Shown: positions 1 through 8,754 of the stretch, piece after piece
How positions within the stretch are numbered: position 1 is the stretch's first letter
Layout: each line of letters starts with the position of its first letter
Source: Massilia sp. WG5
GTDB taxonomy: Bacteria > Pseudomonadota > Gammaproteobacteria > Burkholderiales > Burkholderiaceae_D
Length of the DNA stretch: 64,000 bases
Direction: 5' to 3'
Assembly (NCBI RefSeq): GCF_001412595.2
Contig: NZ_CP012640.2
Location: 5,642,001 to 5,706,000, forward strand
The notes under the pieces: generated by a model
Database searches by the model: none
Seen by the model: the letters and a program-made list of their open reading frames with translations, nothing else
What the model was told of the DNA's origin: nothing
Program-made: the position numbers and the translations under genes

Positions 1-13
1 AAAGCGCGACACC

Positions 14-1243
14 ATGCGTATTCTCTACATCAATCACTATGCGGGATCGCCCCGCCATGGCATGGAGTACCGCCCTTATTATCTGGCGCGGGAATGGGTA
101 TTGGCAGGGCACGAGGTAACGATGGTCGCTGCGGACCAGTCGCATATCCGCGCCCGCCAGCCCTGGATGGCGGGCTGCATGAGGGTTGAGGAGCTCATCG
201 ACGGCATCCAGTACATCTGGCTCAAGACACATCCCTATCGTGGAAACGGTATCGGACGGGTGCGCAACATGGCTTCCTTCGTACGCGCCCTGTACCGTGA
301 GAGCAAGCGGCTGTCGACCGCGTACCGGCCCGATGTCGTGATCGCGTCGAGCACCTATCCGATGGATATCTGGCCAGCGCATCGCATCGCGTCACTGTCG
401 GGAGCCCGGCTGGTATTCGAGCTGCACGACTTGTGGCCGCTTACGCCCATGGAACTGGGCGGGATGTCGAAATGGCACCCCTTCATCATGCTCATCAAGG
501 CGGCCGAGGATTATGTGTACCGGCATGCCGATGCGGTGGTGTCCGTGCTTCCGAAAGTGCATGCGCATGTGGAATCGCATGGCATGCCACTCGACCGCCT
601 GCATATCGTTCCAAACGGGATCGACCCGCGGGAGTGGGGCGCCGCCATTCCCGCCCTGGACCCTGCCGTGGAAGACAGGCTGGCCGCGATCTCGGAAGCA
701 GGAAAAGCCATTGTCGGCTATGCAGGCACACATGGCATCTCGAATTCCCTGGATACCTTTCTCGATGCCGCAGGCCTGATGCGTAGCGAACCGCTGACGT
801 TTGTGCTGGTGGGCGGCGGGCCTGAAAAGGCCGGCCTGGCGCAACGGGCGCAGGCGGCGCGGCTGGACAACGTCTGTTTTATCGACCCCGTCATCAAGGA
901 ACAGGTCCCGGCGCTGCTGCAGCGCTTCGACCTGGCCTATATCGGCTGGCGCCGCCAATCGCTGTACCGCTTCGGGATCGCTCCCAACAAGCTCATGGAT
1001 TACATGATGGCGGCGCGGCCCGTACTGCACGCTGTCGAGGCGGGTAATGACCCGGTGGGAGAGGCCGGATGCGGATTGACCGTGGCGCCGGAAAGTCCGG
1101 ACGCGACGGCGCAAGGCATACGAAGCCTGCTCTCCCTCGAGGCGGCCGAACGCCAGGCCATGGGGCAGCGCGGCCGCGATTTTGTCCTGGAAAACCTGAC
1201 GTATCCAATCCTGAGCAAGCGCTTCCTGGCCGCATGTGCTTGA
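14..1243 (+). CDS. WbuB/WcaI-like GT4 glycosyltransferase
   Basis: Family 4 (GT-B fold) glycosyltransferase, 409 aa, cytosolic or membrane-peripheral, predicted to add a sugar to a lipid-linked polysaccharide intermediate. The N-terminus (INHYAGSPRHGMEYRPYYLA) is the signature of the WbuB/WcaI group. The middle carries HIVPNGIDP, and the C-terminal nucleotide-binding half shows GYAGTHG, VLVGGGPEK and APNKLMDYMMAARP, the usual donor-site region. First gene of a plus-strand set followed after 22 bases by the initiating sugar transferase. The exact donor and acceptor cannot be read from sequence; L-FucNAc transfer is known for WbuB itself, but this protein may differ. Confidence 0.88.
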   Translation: MRILYINHYAGSPRHGMEYRPYYLAREWVLAGHEVTMVAADQSHIRARQPWMAGCMRVEELIDGIQYIWLKTHPYRGNGIGRVRNMASFVRALYRESKRLSTAYRPDVVIASSTYPMDIWPAHRIASLSGARLVFELHDLWPLTPMELGGMSKWHPFIMLIKAAEDYVYRHADAVVSVLPKVHAHVESHGMPLDRLHIVPNGIDPREWGAAIPALDPAVEDRLAAISEAGKAIVGYAGTHGISNSLDTFLDAAGLMRSEPLTFVLVGGGPEKAGLAQRAQAARLDNVCFIDPVIKEQVPALLQRFDLAYIGWRRQSLYRFGIAPNKLMDYMMAARPVLHAVEAGNDPVGEAGCGLTVAPESPDATAQGIRSLLSLEAAERQAMGQRGRDFVLENLTYPILSKRFLAACA

Positions 1244-1265
1244 ACTTTTCGAGAACGGTGTCTGC

Positions 1266-1862
1266 ATGTCCAAAACCGATATTTTCCTGAAGAGAGCCTT
1301 CGATATCGCCGCCTCGCTCAGCGGCCTGATCTTGCTGTCGCCCCTCATCGTCCTGTGCTGGATCGTCGCGGCATGGGAGACGCGTAGCAACGGGTTTTTC
1401 ATCCAGCGCCGTATCGGACGCCACGGACGGACCATCCATGTCTGCAAGATCAAGACCATGTATCCGGCCGACGGCAAGCGCAGTCCCATCGCTTCCAGAA
1501 ACCTTGCTTCGATCACCCGTTCCGGAAGAATTTTCAGGAAATACAAACTGGACGAATTGCCGCAATTGTTCAATGTGCTCATCGGCAGCATGAGTATCGT
1601 GGGTCCCAGGCCCGACGTGCCCGGCTATGCGGACCGCCTGCAGGGAAAGGACAAGGTGATCCTGCAGCTGCGGCCCGGGATCACGGGCCCGGCCTCCATC
1701 AAATACAAGGATGAAGAGTCCATATTGGCGGCGGTCGACGATCCGGAATCGTACAACGACCGGATCATCTGGCCCGACAAGGTAAGGATCAACAGGGAGT
1801 ATTTCGTTCATTACTCATTGCTGCGCGACGTGAAGTACATCGTTCACACTATTCTTGGGTGA
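1266..1862 (+). CDS. Initiating sugar-phosphate transferase, short PglC type
   Basis: Bacterial sugar transferase (Bac_transf family), 198 aa from the ATG at 1266; an in-frame GTG at 1236 would add ten residues and overlap the preceding gene. It moves a sugar-1-phosphate from a UDP-sugar onto undecaprenyl phosphate, the first membrane step of glycan assembly. One hydrophobic N-terminal helix (AASLSGLILLSPLIVLCWIV) is followed by the family motifs KIKTMYPADG and KLDELPQLFNVLIGSMSIVG-PRPD. It lacks the four extra membrane helices of WcaJ/WbaP, so it is the minimal PglC-like form. Its position between a GT4 and an aminotransferase fits a role as repeat-unit initiator. Confidence 0.92.
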   Translation: MSKTDIFLKRAFDIAASLSGLILLSPLIVLCWIVAAWETRSNGFFIQRRIGRHGRTIHVCKIKTMYPADGKRSPIASRNLASITRSGRIFRKYKLDELPQLFNVLIGSMSIVGPRPDVPGYADRLQGKDKVILQLRPGITGPASIKYKDEESILAAVDDPESYNDRIIWPDKVRINREYFVHYSLLRDVKYIVHTILG

Positions 1863-1868
1863 GGTCAC

Positions 1869-3044
1869 ATGAATGCTTTATCCGCCACTTGGCCGAGTTT
1901 CTCCGTCGAAGAAGCCACCGCTGTCAAAGATGTCATCCTGTCGAATAAAGTGAATTACTGGACAGGCACCGAATGCCGCGAGTTCGAAAAGGAATTCGCG
2001 GCATGGGTGGGAACGGAATATGCTGTCGCGCTGTCGAATGGCACGCTGGCGCTGGACGTGGCGCTCAAGGCGCTGCGCATAGGAGCGGGCGACGAAGTGA
2101 TCGTCACGCCGCGAACCTTCCTGGCCTCGGCGAGCTGCATCGTGAATGCCGGTGCGACGCCCGTGTTCGCGGACGTCGACCGTGACAGCCAGAACATCAC
2201 GGCGGAGACGATCCGCGCGGTGCTGACGCCCCGTACGAAGGCGATCATCTGCGTGCACCTGGCGGGGTGGCCCTGCGATATGGATCCCATCATGGCGCTG
2301 GCCGAAGCGCAGGGGCTGTTCGTGATCGAGGATTGCGCGCAGGCCCACGGCGCGCGCTACAAAGGGCGCATGGTCGGCAGCATCGGACATATCGGCGCCT
2401 GGTCCTTTTGCCAGGACAAGATCATGACGACCGGCGGCGAGGGCGGCATGGTGACCACCAATTCCCGCAAGTGGTGGCGCGACATGTGGTCCTACAAGGA
2501 TCACGGCAAATCCTGGGAAGCGATGTACGAACGCGAGCATCCGCCGGGCTATCGCTGGGTCCACGATTCCTTCGGCACCAACTGGCGGATGCTGGAGACC
2601 CAGGCCGTCATCGGCCGTATCCAGCTGCAGCGCATGGCTGCCTGGACGGCGCGGCGCCGGGCGAATGCGGCGCGGATCGCGGCGACGTGCAGGGAGTTCG
2701 GCGCATTGCGCGTGCCGGAGGTACCGGCCGATGTGGAGCACGCCTGCTACAAATTCTATGCCTTCGTCGAGCCGGACCGGCTGGCGGACAGCTGGACCCG
2801 GGACCGGATCGCCGATGAAATCTCCGCGCGCGGCGTACCGTGCATGCAGGGCACCTGCTCGGAGCTGTACCTGGAGCGGGCCTTCGATGACACCGCCTAC
2901 CGTCCGAAGGAGCGCCTGGCGGTGGCGAAGGAGCTGGGCGAAACCAGCCTGATGTTCCTCGTGCACCCGACGCTGAAGGAGGACGACATCGCCAGGACCT
3001 GCCAGGCGCTCCGGGATGTCGTTTCAATGGCGGAAAGAACCTGA
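1869..3044 (+). CDS. DegT/DnrJ/EryC1/StrS sugar aminotransferase
   Basis: PLP-dependent aminotransferase of the DegT/StrS family, 391 aa, which transaminates keto-sugar nucleotides. Visible features are SNGTLALDVALKAL near residue 56, the VIEDCAQAHGA motif near 152, and the Schiff-base lysine K184 in the context SFCQDKIMTTGGEGG. The start follows the sugar transferase by six bases with GAGGT upstream, so the two are co-transcribed. With PglC-type initiation next door, it could make an amino sugar used as the first residue (PglE-like role); this is inference. A second, clearly different DegT protein is encoded at 12885-14015. Confidence 0.9.
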   Translation: MNALSATWPSFSVEEATAVKDVILSNKVNYWTGTECREFEKEFAAWVGTEYAVALSNGTLALDVALKALRIGAGDEVIVTPRTFLASASCIVNAGATPVFADVDRDSQNITAETIRAVLTPRTKAIICVHLAGWPCDMDPIMALAEAQGLFVIEDCAQAHGARYKGRMVGSIGHIGAWSFCQDKIMTTGGEGGMVTTNSRKWWRDMWSYKDHGKSWEAMYEREHPPGYRWVHDSFGTNWRMLETQAVIGRIQLQRMAAWTARRRANAARIAATCREFGALRVPEVPADVEHACYKFYAFVEPDRLADSWTRDRIADEISARGVPCMQGTCSELYLERAFDDTAYRPKERLAVAKELGETSLMFLVHPTLKEDDIARTCQALRDVVSMAERT

Positions 3045-3053
3045 GCGGTCGCG

Positions 3054-3707
3054 ATGACGTCGTGGATGCCCATTATCGATATCGGCCATACCGCGGTGAT
3101 GCTGCCGGCGGCGGGGGCGATCGCCGTCTGGTTGGTCTCCGGACGGGCCTGGAAGCTGGCGATGTGGTGGTGCCTGATTTTCAGCGCGGGCCTGGGCCTG
3201 GTGGCCTTGTCGAAGATCGGCTTTCTCGGATGGGGACTCGAAATCCCTGCGCTCCGTTTCAAGGCCCTCAGCGGCCACGCATGGCGCGCCACGGCGGTGA
3301 TCCCGGTGCTGTTTTTCGTGTTGCTGCAGCGCGCGCCCCTGCGTTGGCGCAGGGTAGGGGTGGTGCTCGGCATGGCGCTCAGTCTCGGCATCTGCGCCTT
3401 GCTCGTAATCTTCCGCTTCCACACGGTGTCCGAGGTCGTCGCCAGCGCGGTGCTGGGCTTCGCTGCCGGCTTCACCTTCATCCGGATCTCGGCGATACTG
3501 CCGGCGCTGCAGATCCGTTCCTGGGCGGCGCCGGCGAGCGTGCTCGCATTTGCTCTCATCTGCGGCCTGAAACCCTCGTCGATCAATCACCGGCTCGTCG
3601 ACGTGGCGCTGTTTCTTTCCGGCCGCGATCATCCTTATCGGTGGAGCCGGCAGGTGCAGGTGACTATGTGCGCCGCGCATCCCCCAGCTGCGCCCGCCCT
3701 TCCTTAA
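3054..3707 (+). CDS. PAP2-like multispanning membrane phosphatase
   Basis: Integral membrane protein of 217 aa with about six hydrophobic segments. Remnants of the type-2 phosphatidic acid phosphatase signature are visible: SGH near residue 74 and RFHTVSE near 121, which resembles the third motif (R-x4-H-x3-E). The first motif (K-x6-RP) is not obvious, so catalytic competence is uncertain. In polysaccharide loci such proteins may recycle undecaprenyl pyrophosphate or act on lipid-linked sugars. It starts ten bases after the aminotransferase and its stop overlaps by four bases the stop of the convergent beta-helix gene. Confidence 0.65.
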   Translation: MTSWMPIIDIGHTAVMLPAAGAIAVWLVSGRAWKLAMWWCLIFSAGLGLVALSKIGFLGWGLEIPALRFKALSGHAWRATAVIPVLFFVLLQRAPLRWRRVGVVLGMALSLGICALLVIFRFHTVSEVVASAVLGFAAGFTFIRISAILPALQIRSWAAPASVLAFALICGLKPSSINHRLVDVALFLSGRDHPYRWSRQVQVTMCAAHPPAAPALP

Positions 3708-4834
3708 GGAAGCGGCTGCGCGGCATTGTAGGCGCCGAGTTCGACCGGTTCAGCCTGCATGACGCGGAAGGATTCTCCCGATTCCTTTGCCGGTACGGCC
3801 GCCTTGACACGTCTTCTGATACCCGGCGAGGTCTGCCGCAGGCGATAGTTGCCGGAGCCATCTTTCTGGTAGTCGATGAATTGCGGGTCGGCGGCGATGG
3901 TGCCGCTGACCTCGCCCTCGACCGAGATGCCGGCGCCGCTCGAGTGCACAAGATTATCGATGTAGCGGTTATTGCCGCCGACTTTGCCGCCTTCGACGAT
4001 GCCATAGGTCAGATGGTCGTAAAGGATGTTGTTGGCTACATAGTTGTTCTTTGACCCGTCCGGCAAGACGCCATCGTCGCCGCCACCGATCAGGATTCCG
4101 ATCTTGCAGTGGAAGACGGTATTGTTCATGATCGTGGAATCCGTCGCGCCATGCCATTGCTGAATGCCGGCGGCGGCAACGCCCGAGACAATGTTGTTGA
4201 CCACCGTGTTGTTCGGGTTCGCGATATAAATGCCCTGCACGGTATTGCACTTGCCGATCATGGCAGAGCCGATATTCCTGACCACATTGCTCTTGATAAG
4301 CACGTGGCCGGGGCCGCCATTGGTATCGATGGCGGCGCCACCGCTGCCGCTGCAGCCGCCGCTGATGCGCAGGTCGTGGATGAAGTTGTAAGTGATGGTG
4401 AGGTGTGCGCCATTGGCCACGATACCGTGGCGCCCGGATCCGGTGATGTCGAAACCTTCGATGTCGACGTAGTTGCCCTTGGAACGCCAGGCGATGCCGG
4501 TGCCGGAGACGATGATTTTCGCCCCCCATTTCACCTCGGAGACGAACTTGAGCCGCGCCGCGGCGGTGCCGCTGCGCCTGGTCGTGATGCCGGCGCTGTG
4601 CGGCCCCGGTGCGGAAACCTCGTATCTGCCGGGCGCCACGTGGACGGTATAGCCGGGTTCGGCGGCGGCATCCGCCCGCGCGATCGTCAGGAAGGGCGCT
4701 TCCCGCGTGCCGGGATTGGAGTCGGCGCCGTCCGGCGCCACGTACAGGTGTTTGGTGCCGGCGCAGGAGGCGAGCAACATGGCCAGGGCGATGCGCGCTG
4801 CGATCGCGCGGACCGCCGGAAGCTTCGTTTTCAT
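3704..4834 (-). CDS. Beta-helix lipoprotein, DUF1565-type (module A)
   Basis: Exported right-handed parallel beta-helix protein, 376 aa. A signal sequence ends in a lipobox LLAS-C with C24 as the lipidated residue, so an outer-membrane lipoprotein is predicted. The body starts with LYVAPDGADSNPGT (DUF1565-like) and continues with PbH1-type repeats such as GNYVDIEGFDITGSGRHGI, VQGIYIANPNNTVVNNIVSG and GIQQWHGAT. The family fold is shared by polysaccharide lyases and mannuronan epimerases. Homologous to the modules at 4971-7205 and 7588-8697, but the segment after TSPGI is replaced by a divergent Arg/Lys-rich stretch before the common end ELGAY. Substrate unknown; location in a glycan locus suggests a polysaccharide. 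Confidence 0.82.
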   Translation of the reverse strand: MKTKLPAVRAIAARIALAMLLASCAGTKHLYVAPDGADSNPGTREAPFLTIARADAAAEPGYTVHVAPGRYEVSAPGPHSAGITTRRSGTAAARLKFVSEVKWGAKIIVSGTGIAWRSKGNYVDIEGFDITGSGRHGIVANGAHLTITYNFIHDLRISGGCSGSGGAAIDTNGGPGHVLIKSNVVRNIGSAMIGKCNTVQGIYIANPNNTVVNNIVSGVAAAGIQQWHGATDSTIMNNTVFHCKIGILIGGGDDGVLPDGSKNNYVANNILYDHLTYGIVEGGKVGGNNRYIDNLVHSSGAGISVEGEVSGTIAADPQFIDYQKDGSGNYRLRQTSPGIRRRVKAAVPAKESGESFRVMQAEPVELGAYNAAQPLP

Positions 4835-4856
4835 CCTTTCGTCCCATGATGAGGTA

Positions 4857-4873
4857 CAACATTGAAAATGTTG
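4857..4873. repeat. Small inverted repeat upstream of beta-helix lipoprotein gene
   Basis: CAACATT-GAA-AATGTTG, perfect 7-bp arms, lies 23 bases upstream of the start of the minus-strand lipoprotein gene. It could be an operator or a leader hairpin. The GAACTT-N16-TCATAA element found in front of the other two beta-helix genes is absent here. Confidence 0.35.
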
Positions 4874-4911
4874 AACTCATCGATGGCGATGTCACTTGCG
4901 TTCAATCAGCA

Positions 4912-4946
4912 GCGGGGGCGATGTGCCGTCGCCACATCGCCCCCGC
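4912..4946 (-). terminator. Strong hairpin downstream of the two-module beta-helix gene
   Basis: A perfect 14-bp stem (GCGGGGGCGATGTG with its complement) and a 7-base loop sit 24 bases beyond the stop of the minus-strand gene ending at 4971. There is no U tract on either strand, so it is either a factor-assisted terminator or a 3' mRNA stabiliser that separates this gene from the next beta-helix gene. Confidence 0.55.
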
Positions 4947-4970
4947 AAGCTCACGCTGCTAGAACACCGA

Positions 4971-7205
4971 TCAATAGGCGCCGATATTCGGCGTGGCGTC
5001 GCGAACGCTGCCGTCGAAATCGGTCGGCGGCGCGTAGGCTGCCGAACCCTTGTTGAGAGCAGGCGAGCCGTTCAGGAGGTGGTAGTCGCCGCTGCCATCC
5101 GCCTTGTAGCTCTTGAACTGCGGGTTGGCGGCGATGGTGCCGCTGACGCTTCCTGCTGCACGAATCCCGGTCCCGCTGGCATACACCAGGTTGTTGACGT
5201 AGCGGTTATTGCTGCCGACCGTGCCGCCTTCCACGATGCCGTAGGTAACCGTATCGTAGATGAGGTTATTGGCGACGATGTTGTTTTCCGAACCGCGCGG
5301 CAGTGCGCCCGCATCGCCATCACCGATCAGCACGCCGATCTTGGCATGGAAGACAGTGTTGTTCACGATCTTCGAGTTGGTCGCATCCTGCCATTGCTGG
5401 ATGCCGACCGCGGCGACGCCCGAGACGATGTTGTTGCGGACCAGGGTGCCGGTACTCGCGATGTAGATGCCCTGCACCGAATTGCAGGAGCCGAGCATCG
5501 ACACGCCGATATTCCGGACGACGTTGTTGGCGATATCGGCCTGGCCCACGCTGCCGTCCACCTGGATGGCGGCGCCGACCTTGCCGTTGCAGCCGCCGCT
5601 GATCGTCAGATCGTGAATGGCATTGCCCGTGATCGCGGTATGCGCGCCGCTGGCGAACAGGCCGATCCGGCCGCTGCCGGTGATGTCGAAGCCGGCGATG
5701 TCGACATAATTGCCTTTCGAATTCCATGCGGTGCCGGAACCGTTGACGACGATCTTCGCGCCCCATTTCACTTGCGAGACGAACTTGATGTGCGCCGCGG
5801 CCGTGCCGCTCTTCGCCGTCACGATGCCGGCGGCGGTGTCGTTCGGTGCGGAGACCGTGTAGGTGCCCGGCGCGACACTGACCGTATCGCCGGCGGTGGC
5901 GGCGGCGTCGGCACGGCCGATGGTCGCGAACGGTTGCGCTTCGGTGCCCGGATTGCTGTCGGAACCGTTGCTTGCCACGTAGAGCGTGCGGCCGGTGGCC
6001 GGGGATGGCTCCGGGCTCGGCGTCGGGGTCGGTTCCGGAGACGGGGCAGGGGCCGGGGCGCCGGCCGTGTACTGGTAGGCGCCGAGATCGACCTTGCCGC
6101 CCAGCCGCGAGGCGCCGTCGATGTCGCTTGCCAGCGTGTAGCTCGTGGTGCCCTTGCCGATGGCCGGCGAGGTGCTCTGCAGGTGGTAGTCGCCGCTGCC
6201 GTTGGCCGCATACTTGACGAATTTCGGGTCGGCCGTGATGGTGCCGCTGACCGCGCCCTTCATCATCTTCACGTTGGTGCCGCTCGAGTAGACGAGATTG
6301 TTGATGTAGCGGTTGTTGCTGCCGACCTTGCCCGCCTCGATGATGCCGTAGGTCGTGTTGTCATGCACGATGTTGTTGGCGACAAGATTGTTGGCGGAGC
6401 CACCCGGCAGCGCACCGGCGTCGCCCTGGCCGATCAGGATGCCTTCCTTGTTGTGGAAGACGGTATTGTTGACGATGGTCGAGGCGGTCGCGCCATGCCA
6501 TTGCTGGATGCCGACCGCAGCCACGCCGGACACGATGTTGTTGGTGACCGTATTGTTCGGGTTGGCGATGTAGATGCCCTGGACCGTGTTGCACTTGCCG
6601 ATCAGCGAGTAGCCGATGTTGCGGACGATATTGCCACTGATCAGAACGCCGCCGGCGCCGCCATTGGTATCGATCGCCGCGCCGCCGCTGCCGTTGCAAC
6701 CGCCGCTGATGCTCAGGTCGTGGATGAAGTTGTTGGTGATGGTCAGGTTGCTGCCGTCGGCCAGGATGCCGTGGCGGCCGCTGCCGCTGATGTCGAAGCC
6801 GTCGATGTCGACGTAGTTGCCCTTCGAGTTCCAGGTGATGCCGGTGCCTGAGACGACGATCTTCGCGCCGCGCTTGACCTCCGAGACAAACTTGATGCGG
6901 GCGCTGGCGGTGCCGCTGCGACTGGTCCTGATGCCGACGCTGCCCAGCGAAGGGGCAGCAACCTTGTAGGTGCCTGGCGCGACGTGGATGGTGTAGCCGG
7001 GACCGGCCAGCGCATCGGCGCGCGCGATCGTCAGCAGCGGCGCGGCTTGGGTGCCGGGGTTGGAGTCTTTGCCGCTTGGCGAGACATACAGGTCTTTACC
7101 GTTTGCCGCCGAAGCCGAGCCTGCGGCGGAAGCAAGAAGTAAAGCAGGAATAATGCTAGAAAGTAAGAAACGGGTGATTGGTGCGAGCGTTTTCGTAGTC
7201 TTCAA
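4971..7205 (-). CDS. Two-module exported beta-helix protein (modules B and C)
   Basis: Secreted protein of about 744 aa with two complete homologous beta-helix modules in tandem. A Sec signal peptide (LLASAAGSASA) leads into module B, roughly residues 35-370, starting GKDLYVSPSGKDSNPGT and ending DLGAYQY. A Pro/Glu/Thr-rich linker follows, then module C (TLYVASNGSDSNPGT to NIGAY) ends at the stop. There is no ATG near the start: I chose TTG at 7205 because GAGGA lies seven bases upstream, whereas TTG at 7211 is too close to it. Module B is nearly the same as the single-module protein at 7588-8697, which implies recent duplication. Fold shared with polysaccharide lyases/epimerases; activity not shown. 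Confidence 0.82.
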   Translation of the reverse strand: MKTTKTLAPITRFLLSSIIPALLLASAAGSASAANGKDLYVSPSGKDSNPGTQAAPLLTIARADALAGPGYTIHVAPGTYKVAAPSLGSVGIRTSRSGTASARIKFVSEVKRGAKIVVSGTGITWNSKGNYVDIDGFDISGSGRHGILADGSNLTITNNFIHDLSISGGCNGSGGAAIDTNGGAGGVLISGNIVRNIGYSLIGKCNTVQGIYIANPNNTVTNNIVSGVAAVGIQQWHGATASTIVNNTVFHNKEGILIGQGDAGALPGGSANNLVANNIVHDNTTYGIIEAGKVGSNNRYINNLVYSSGTNVKMMKGAVSGTITADPKFVKYAANGSGDYHLQSTSPAIGKGTTSYTLASDIDGASRLGGKVDLGAYQYTAGAPAPAPSPEPTPTPSPEPSPATGRTLYVASNGSDSNPGTEAQPFATIGRADAAATAGDTVSVAPGTYTVSAPNDTAAGIVTAKSGTAAAHIKFVSQVKWGAKIVVNGSGTAWNSKGNYVDIAGFDITGSGRIGLFASGAHTAITGNAIHDLTISGGCNGKVGAAIQVDGSVGQADIANNVVRNIGVSMLGSCNSVQGIYIASTGTLVRNNIVSGVAAVGIQQWQDATNSKIVNNTVFHAKIGVLIGDGDAGALPRGSENNIVANNLIYDTVTYGIVEGGTVGSNNRYVNNLVYASGTGIRAAGSVSGTIAANPQFKSYKADGSGDYHLLNGSPALNKGSAAYAPPTDFDGSVRDATPNIGAY

Positions 7206-7232
7206 AATCAATTCCTCAAACTGATGAGCTAG

Positions 7233-7260
7233 TTATGACTTGGGGAAATTGCTTAAGTTC
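7233..7260 (-). promoter_or_regulatory. Candidate sigmaE/ECF-type promoter
   Basis: On the minus strand GAACTT (7260-7255), a 16-base spacer containing AATTTCCCC, then TCATAA (7238-7233). E. coli sigmaE promoters are known to read GAACTT, 16-17 bases, TCtgA, so the match at -35 and spacing is good and at -10 partial. The predicted start would be about 20 bases before the gene. The same element, including much of the spacer, occurs at 8755-8782. A transcription-factor site is the alternative reading. Confidence 0.5.
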
Positions 7261-7523
7261 ACAAAATTTCCGAAAAAAATTTTTAAATAGGAAAATTTGT
7301 GAATAAGGTATTGCAGGGATGAAATGGTTCTGGCGGATCTGCCAATGCTTATTGCAAACCAAACACAGCAAATGAATAGAAAACGATTGACCGTCTATCG
7401 CAGATAGTGCGAAGACGAATAAGCCGAGGGAAGCGAGGAGAAGGAGAGAGAAGCTTGCGAGGACCGGGTTGGTGCCGGAGAGGCGCCGGCGGGATGCGCC
7501 CGGCCCTGGCTGGCTGCGACGAT

Positions 7524-7549
7524 GACGCTGCGCAGTATCACGCAGCGTC
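7524..7549 (-). terminator. Hairpin downstream of single-module beta-helix gene
   Basis: GACGCTGCG and its complement flank an 8-base loop, 39 bases beyond the stop of the minus-strand gene that ends at 7588. There is no clear U tract, so it is a possible factor-dependent terminator. Confidence 0.45.
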
Positions 7550-7587
7550 GTATCGCAGGAGGGCGGTATTGCTTGGTAAGACTTGAA

Positions 7588-8697
7588 TTATTTGTAGGCG
7601 CCGATGCTGCGCGACAGGCCGACACGCGAGGCGCCGTCGACATCGGTGCTCAGAGCATAGGTGGTCGAACCCTTGCCGATGGCCGGCGAAGTGCTCTGCA
7701 GGTGGTAATCGCCGGTGCCGTTGGCCACGTAGCTCACGAACTTCGGATCGGCCGAGATCGTGCCGCTGACCGCGCCCTTCATCATCTTCACGTTGGTGCC
7801 ACTCTTGTAGACCAGGTTGTTGACATAGCGGTTGTTAGTGCCGACAACGCCTGCCTCGATGATGCCGTAGGTCGTGTTGTCGTACACGATATTGTTGGCA
7901 ACATAGTTATTGGCCGAACCGCCCGGCAGGGTGCCCGCGTCGCCCTGGCCGATCAGGATGCCTTCCTTGCTGTGGAAGACGGTGTTGTTGACGATGGTCG
8001 AGGCAGTCGCACCATGCCACTGCTGGATTGCCACTGCGGCCACGCCGGACACGATGTTGTTGGTCACGACATTGTTCGGGTTGGCGATGTAGATGCCCTG
8101 CACGGTCGCGCACTTGCCGATCATCGAATAACCGATGTTGCGGATCTTGTTGGCGTTGATCAGGACGCCGCCGGCGCCGCCGTTGGTGTCGATGGCCGCG
8201 CCGCCGCTGCCGTTGCAGCCGCCGCTGATGCTCAGGTCGTGGATGAAGTTATCGGTGATGCTCAGGTGGTTGCCATCGGCCAGGATGCCATGGCGGCCGC
8301 TGCCGCTGATGTCGAAGCCGACGATGTCGACGTAGCTGCCCTTCGAGTTCCAGGTGATGCCGGTGCCCGAGACGACGATCTTCGCTGCGCCCTTGACGTC
8401 CGAGACGAACTTGATGCGGGCGGTCGCGGTGCCGCTGCGGATGGTCTTGATGCCGATGCTGCCCAGCGAGGGCGCCGACACTTTATAGGTGCCCGGGGCC
8501 ACGTGGATGGTGTAGCCGGCGGACGCCAGCGCGTCGGCGCGGGCGATCGTCAGGACCGGCGCGGCCTGGGTGCCCGGGTTGGAATCTTTGCCGGTCGGCG
8601 AGACGTACAGGTCTTTGCCAATGGCTGCCGAAGCGGCGCCGGCGGCGGAGATAGCGAGGATGGCGGACAGGACGATCTTGGAATTGCGGAAGGACAT
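7588..8697 (-). CDS. Single-module exported beta-helix protein (module D)
   Basis: Secreted right-handed beta-helix protein, 369 aa from ATG at 8697 (an in-frame GTG at 8709 has no ribosome site). The signal peptide ends near AAGAASAA, followed by GKDLYVSPTGKDSNPGT and the HVAPGTYKV segment. Helix repeats include SYVDIVGFDISGSGRHGI, VQGIYIANPNNVVTNNIVSG and NNTVFHSKEGILIGQGDAG, closing with SIGAYK. It differs from module B of the neighbouring protein by few substitutions. Likely a secreted polysaccharide-active or polysaccharide-binding protein; there is no direct evidence for catalysis. A sigmaE-like element sits about 58 bases upstream. Confidence 0.82.
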   Translation of the reverse strand: MSFRNSKIVLSAILAISAAGAASAAIGKDLYVSPTGKDSNPGTQAAPVLTIARADALASAGYTIHVAPGTYKVSAPSLGSIGIKTIRSGTATARIKFVSDVKGAAKIVVSGTGITWNSKGSYVDIVGFDISGSGRHGILADGNHLSITDNFIHDLSISGGCNGSGGAAIDTNGGAGGVLINANKIRNIGYSMIGKCATVQGIYIANPNNVVTNNIVSGVAAVAIQQWHGATASTIVNNTVFHSKEGILIGQGDAGTLPGGSANNYVANNIVYDNTTYGIIEAGVVGTNNRYVNNLVYKSGTNVKMMKGAVSGTISADPKFVSYVANGTGDYHLQSTSPAIGKGSTTYALSTDVDGASRVGLSRSIGAYK

Positions 8698-8754
8698 GTA
8701 GAAGCTCACAAAAAATCAGAAAAATCGGGGAAAGAACATCAAACGATGTGCAGC

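Larger units (their letters stand above)
7206..7587. other. Intergenic gap between beta-helix genes
   Basis: A gap of 382 bases without a convincing gene. It holds the candidate promoter for the two-module gene (7233-7260), an A/T-rich tract at about 7262-7310 and the hairpin at 7524-7549 behind the next gene. Short open frames here have no ribosome site. Confidence 0.6.

Noticed and set aside
3704..3850. Possible frameshift at the C-terminus of the beta-helix lipoprotein
   Set aside because: The segment after TSPGI differs from paralogues but stays in frame and returns to the common ELGAY ending, so it is divergence, not a frameshift.
4896..6851. 651-codon plus-strand frame across the two-module beta-helix gene
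   Set aside because: It is the mirror of the real minus-strand gene; the product is Val/Asp/Ala-repetitive with no domain, and the minus frame has a signal peptide and repeats shared with two paralogues.
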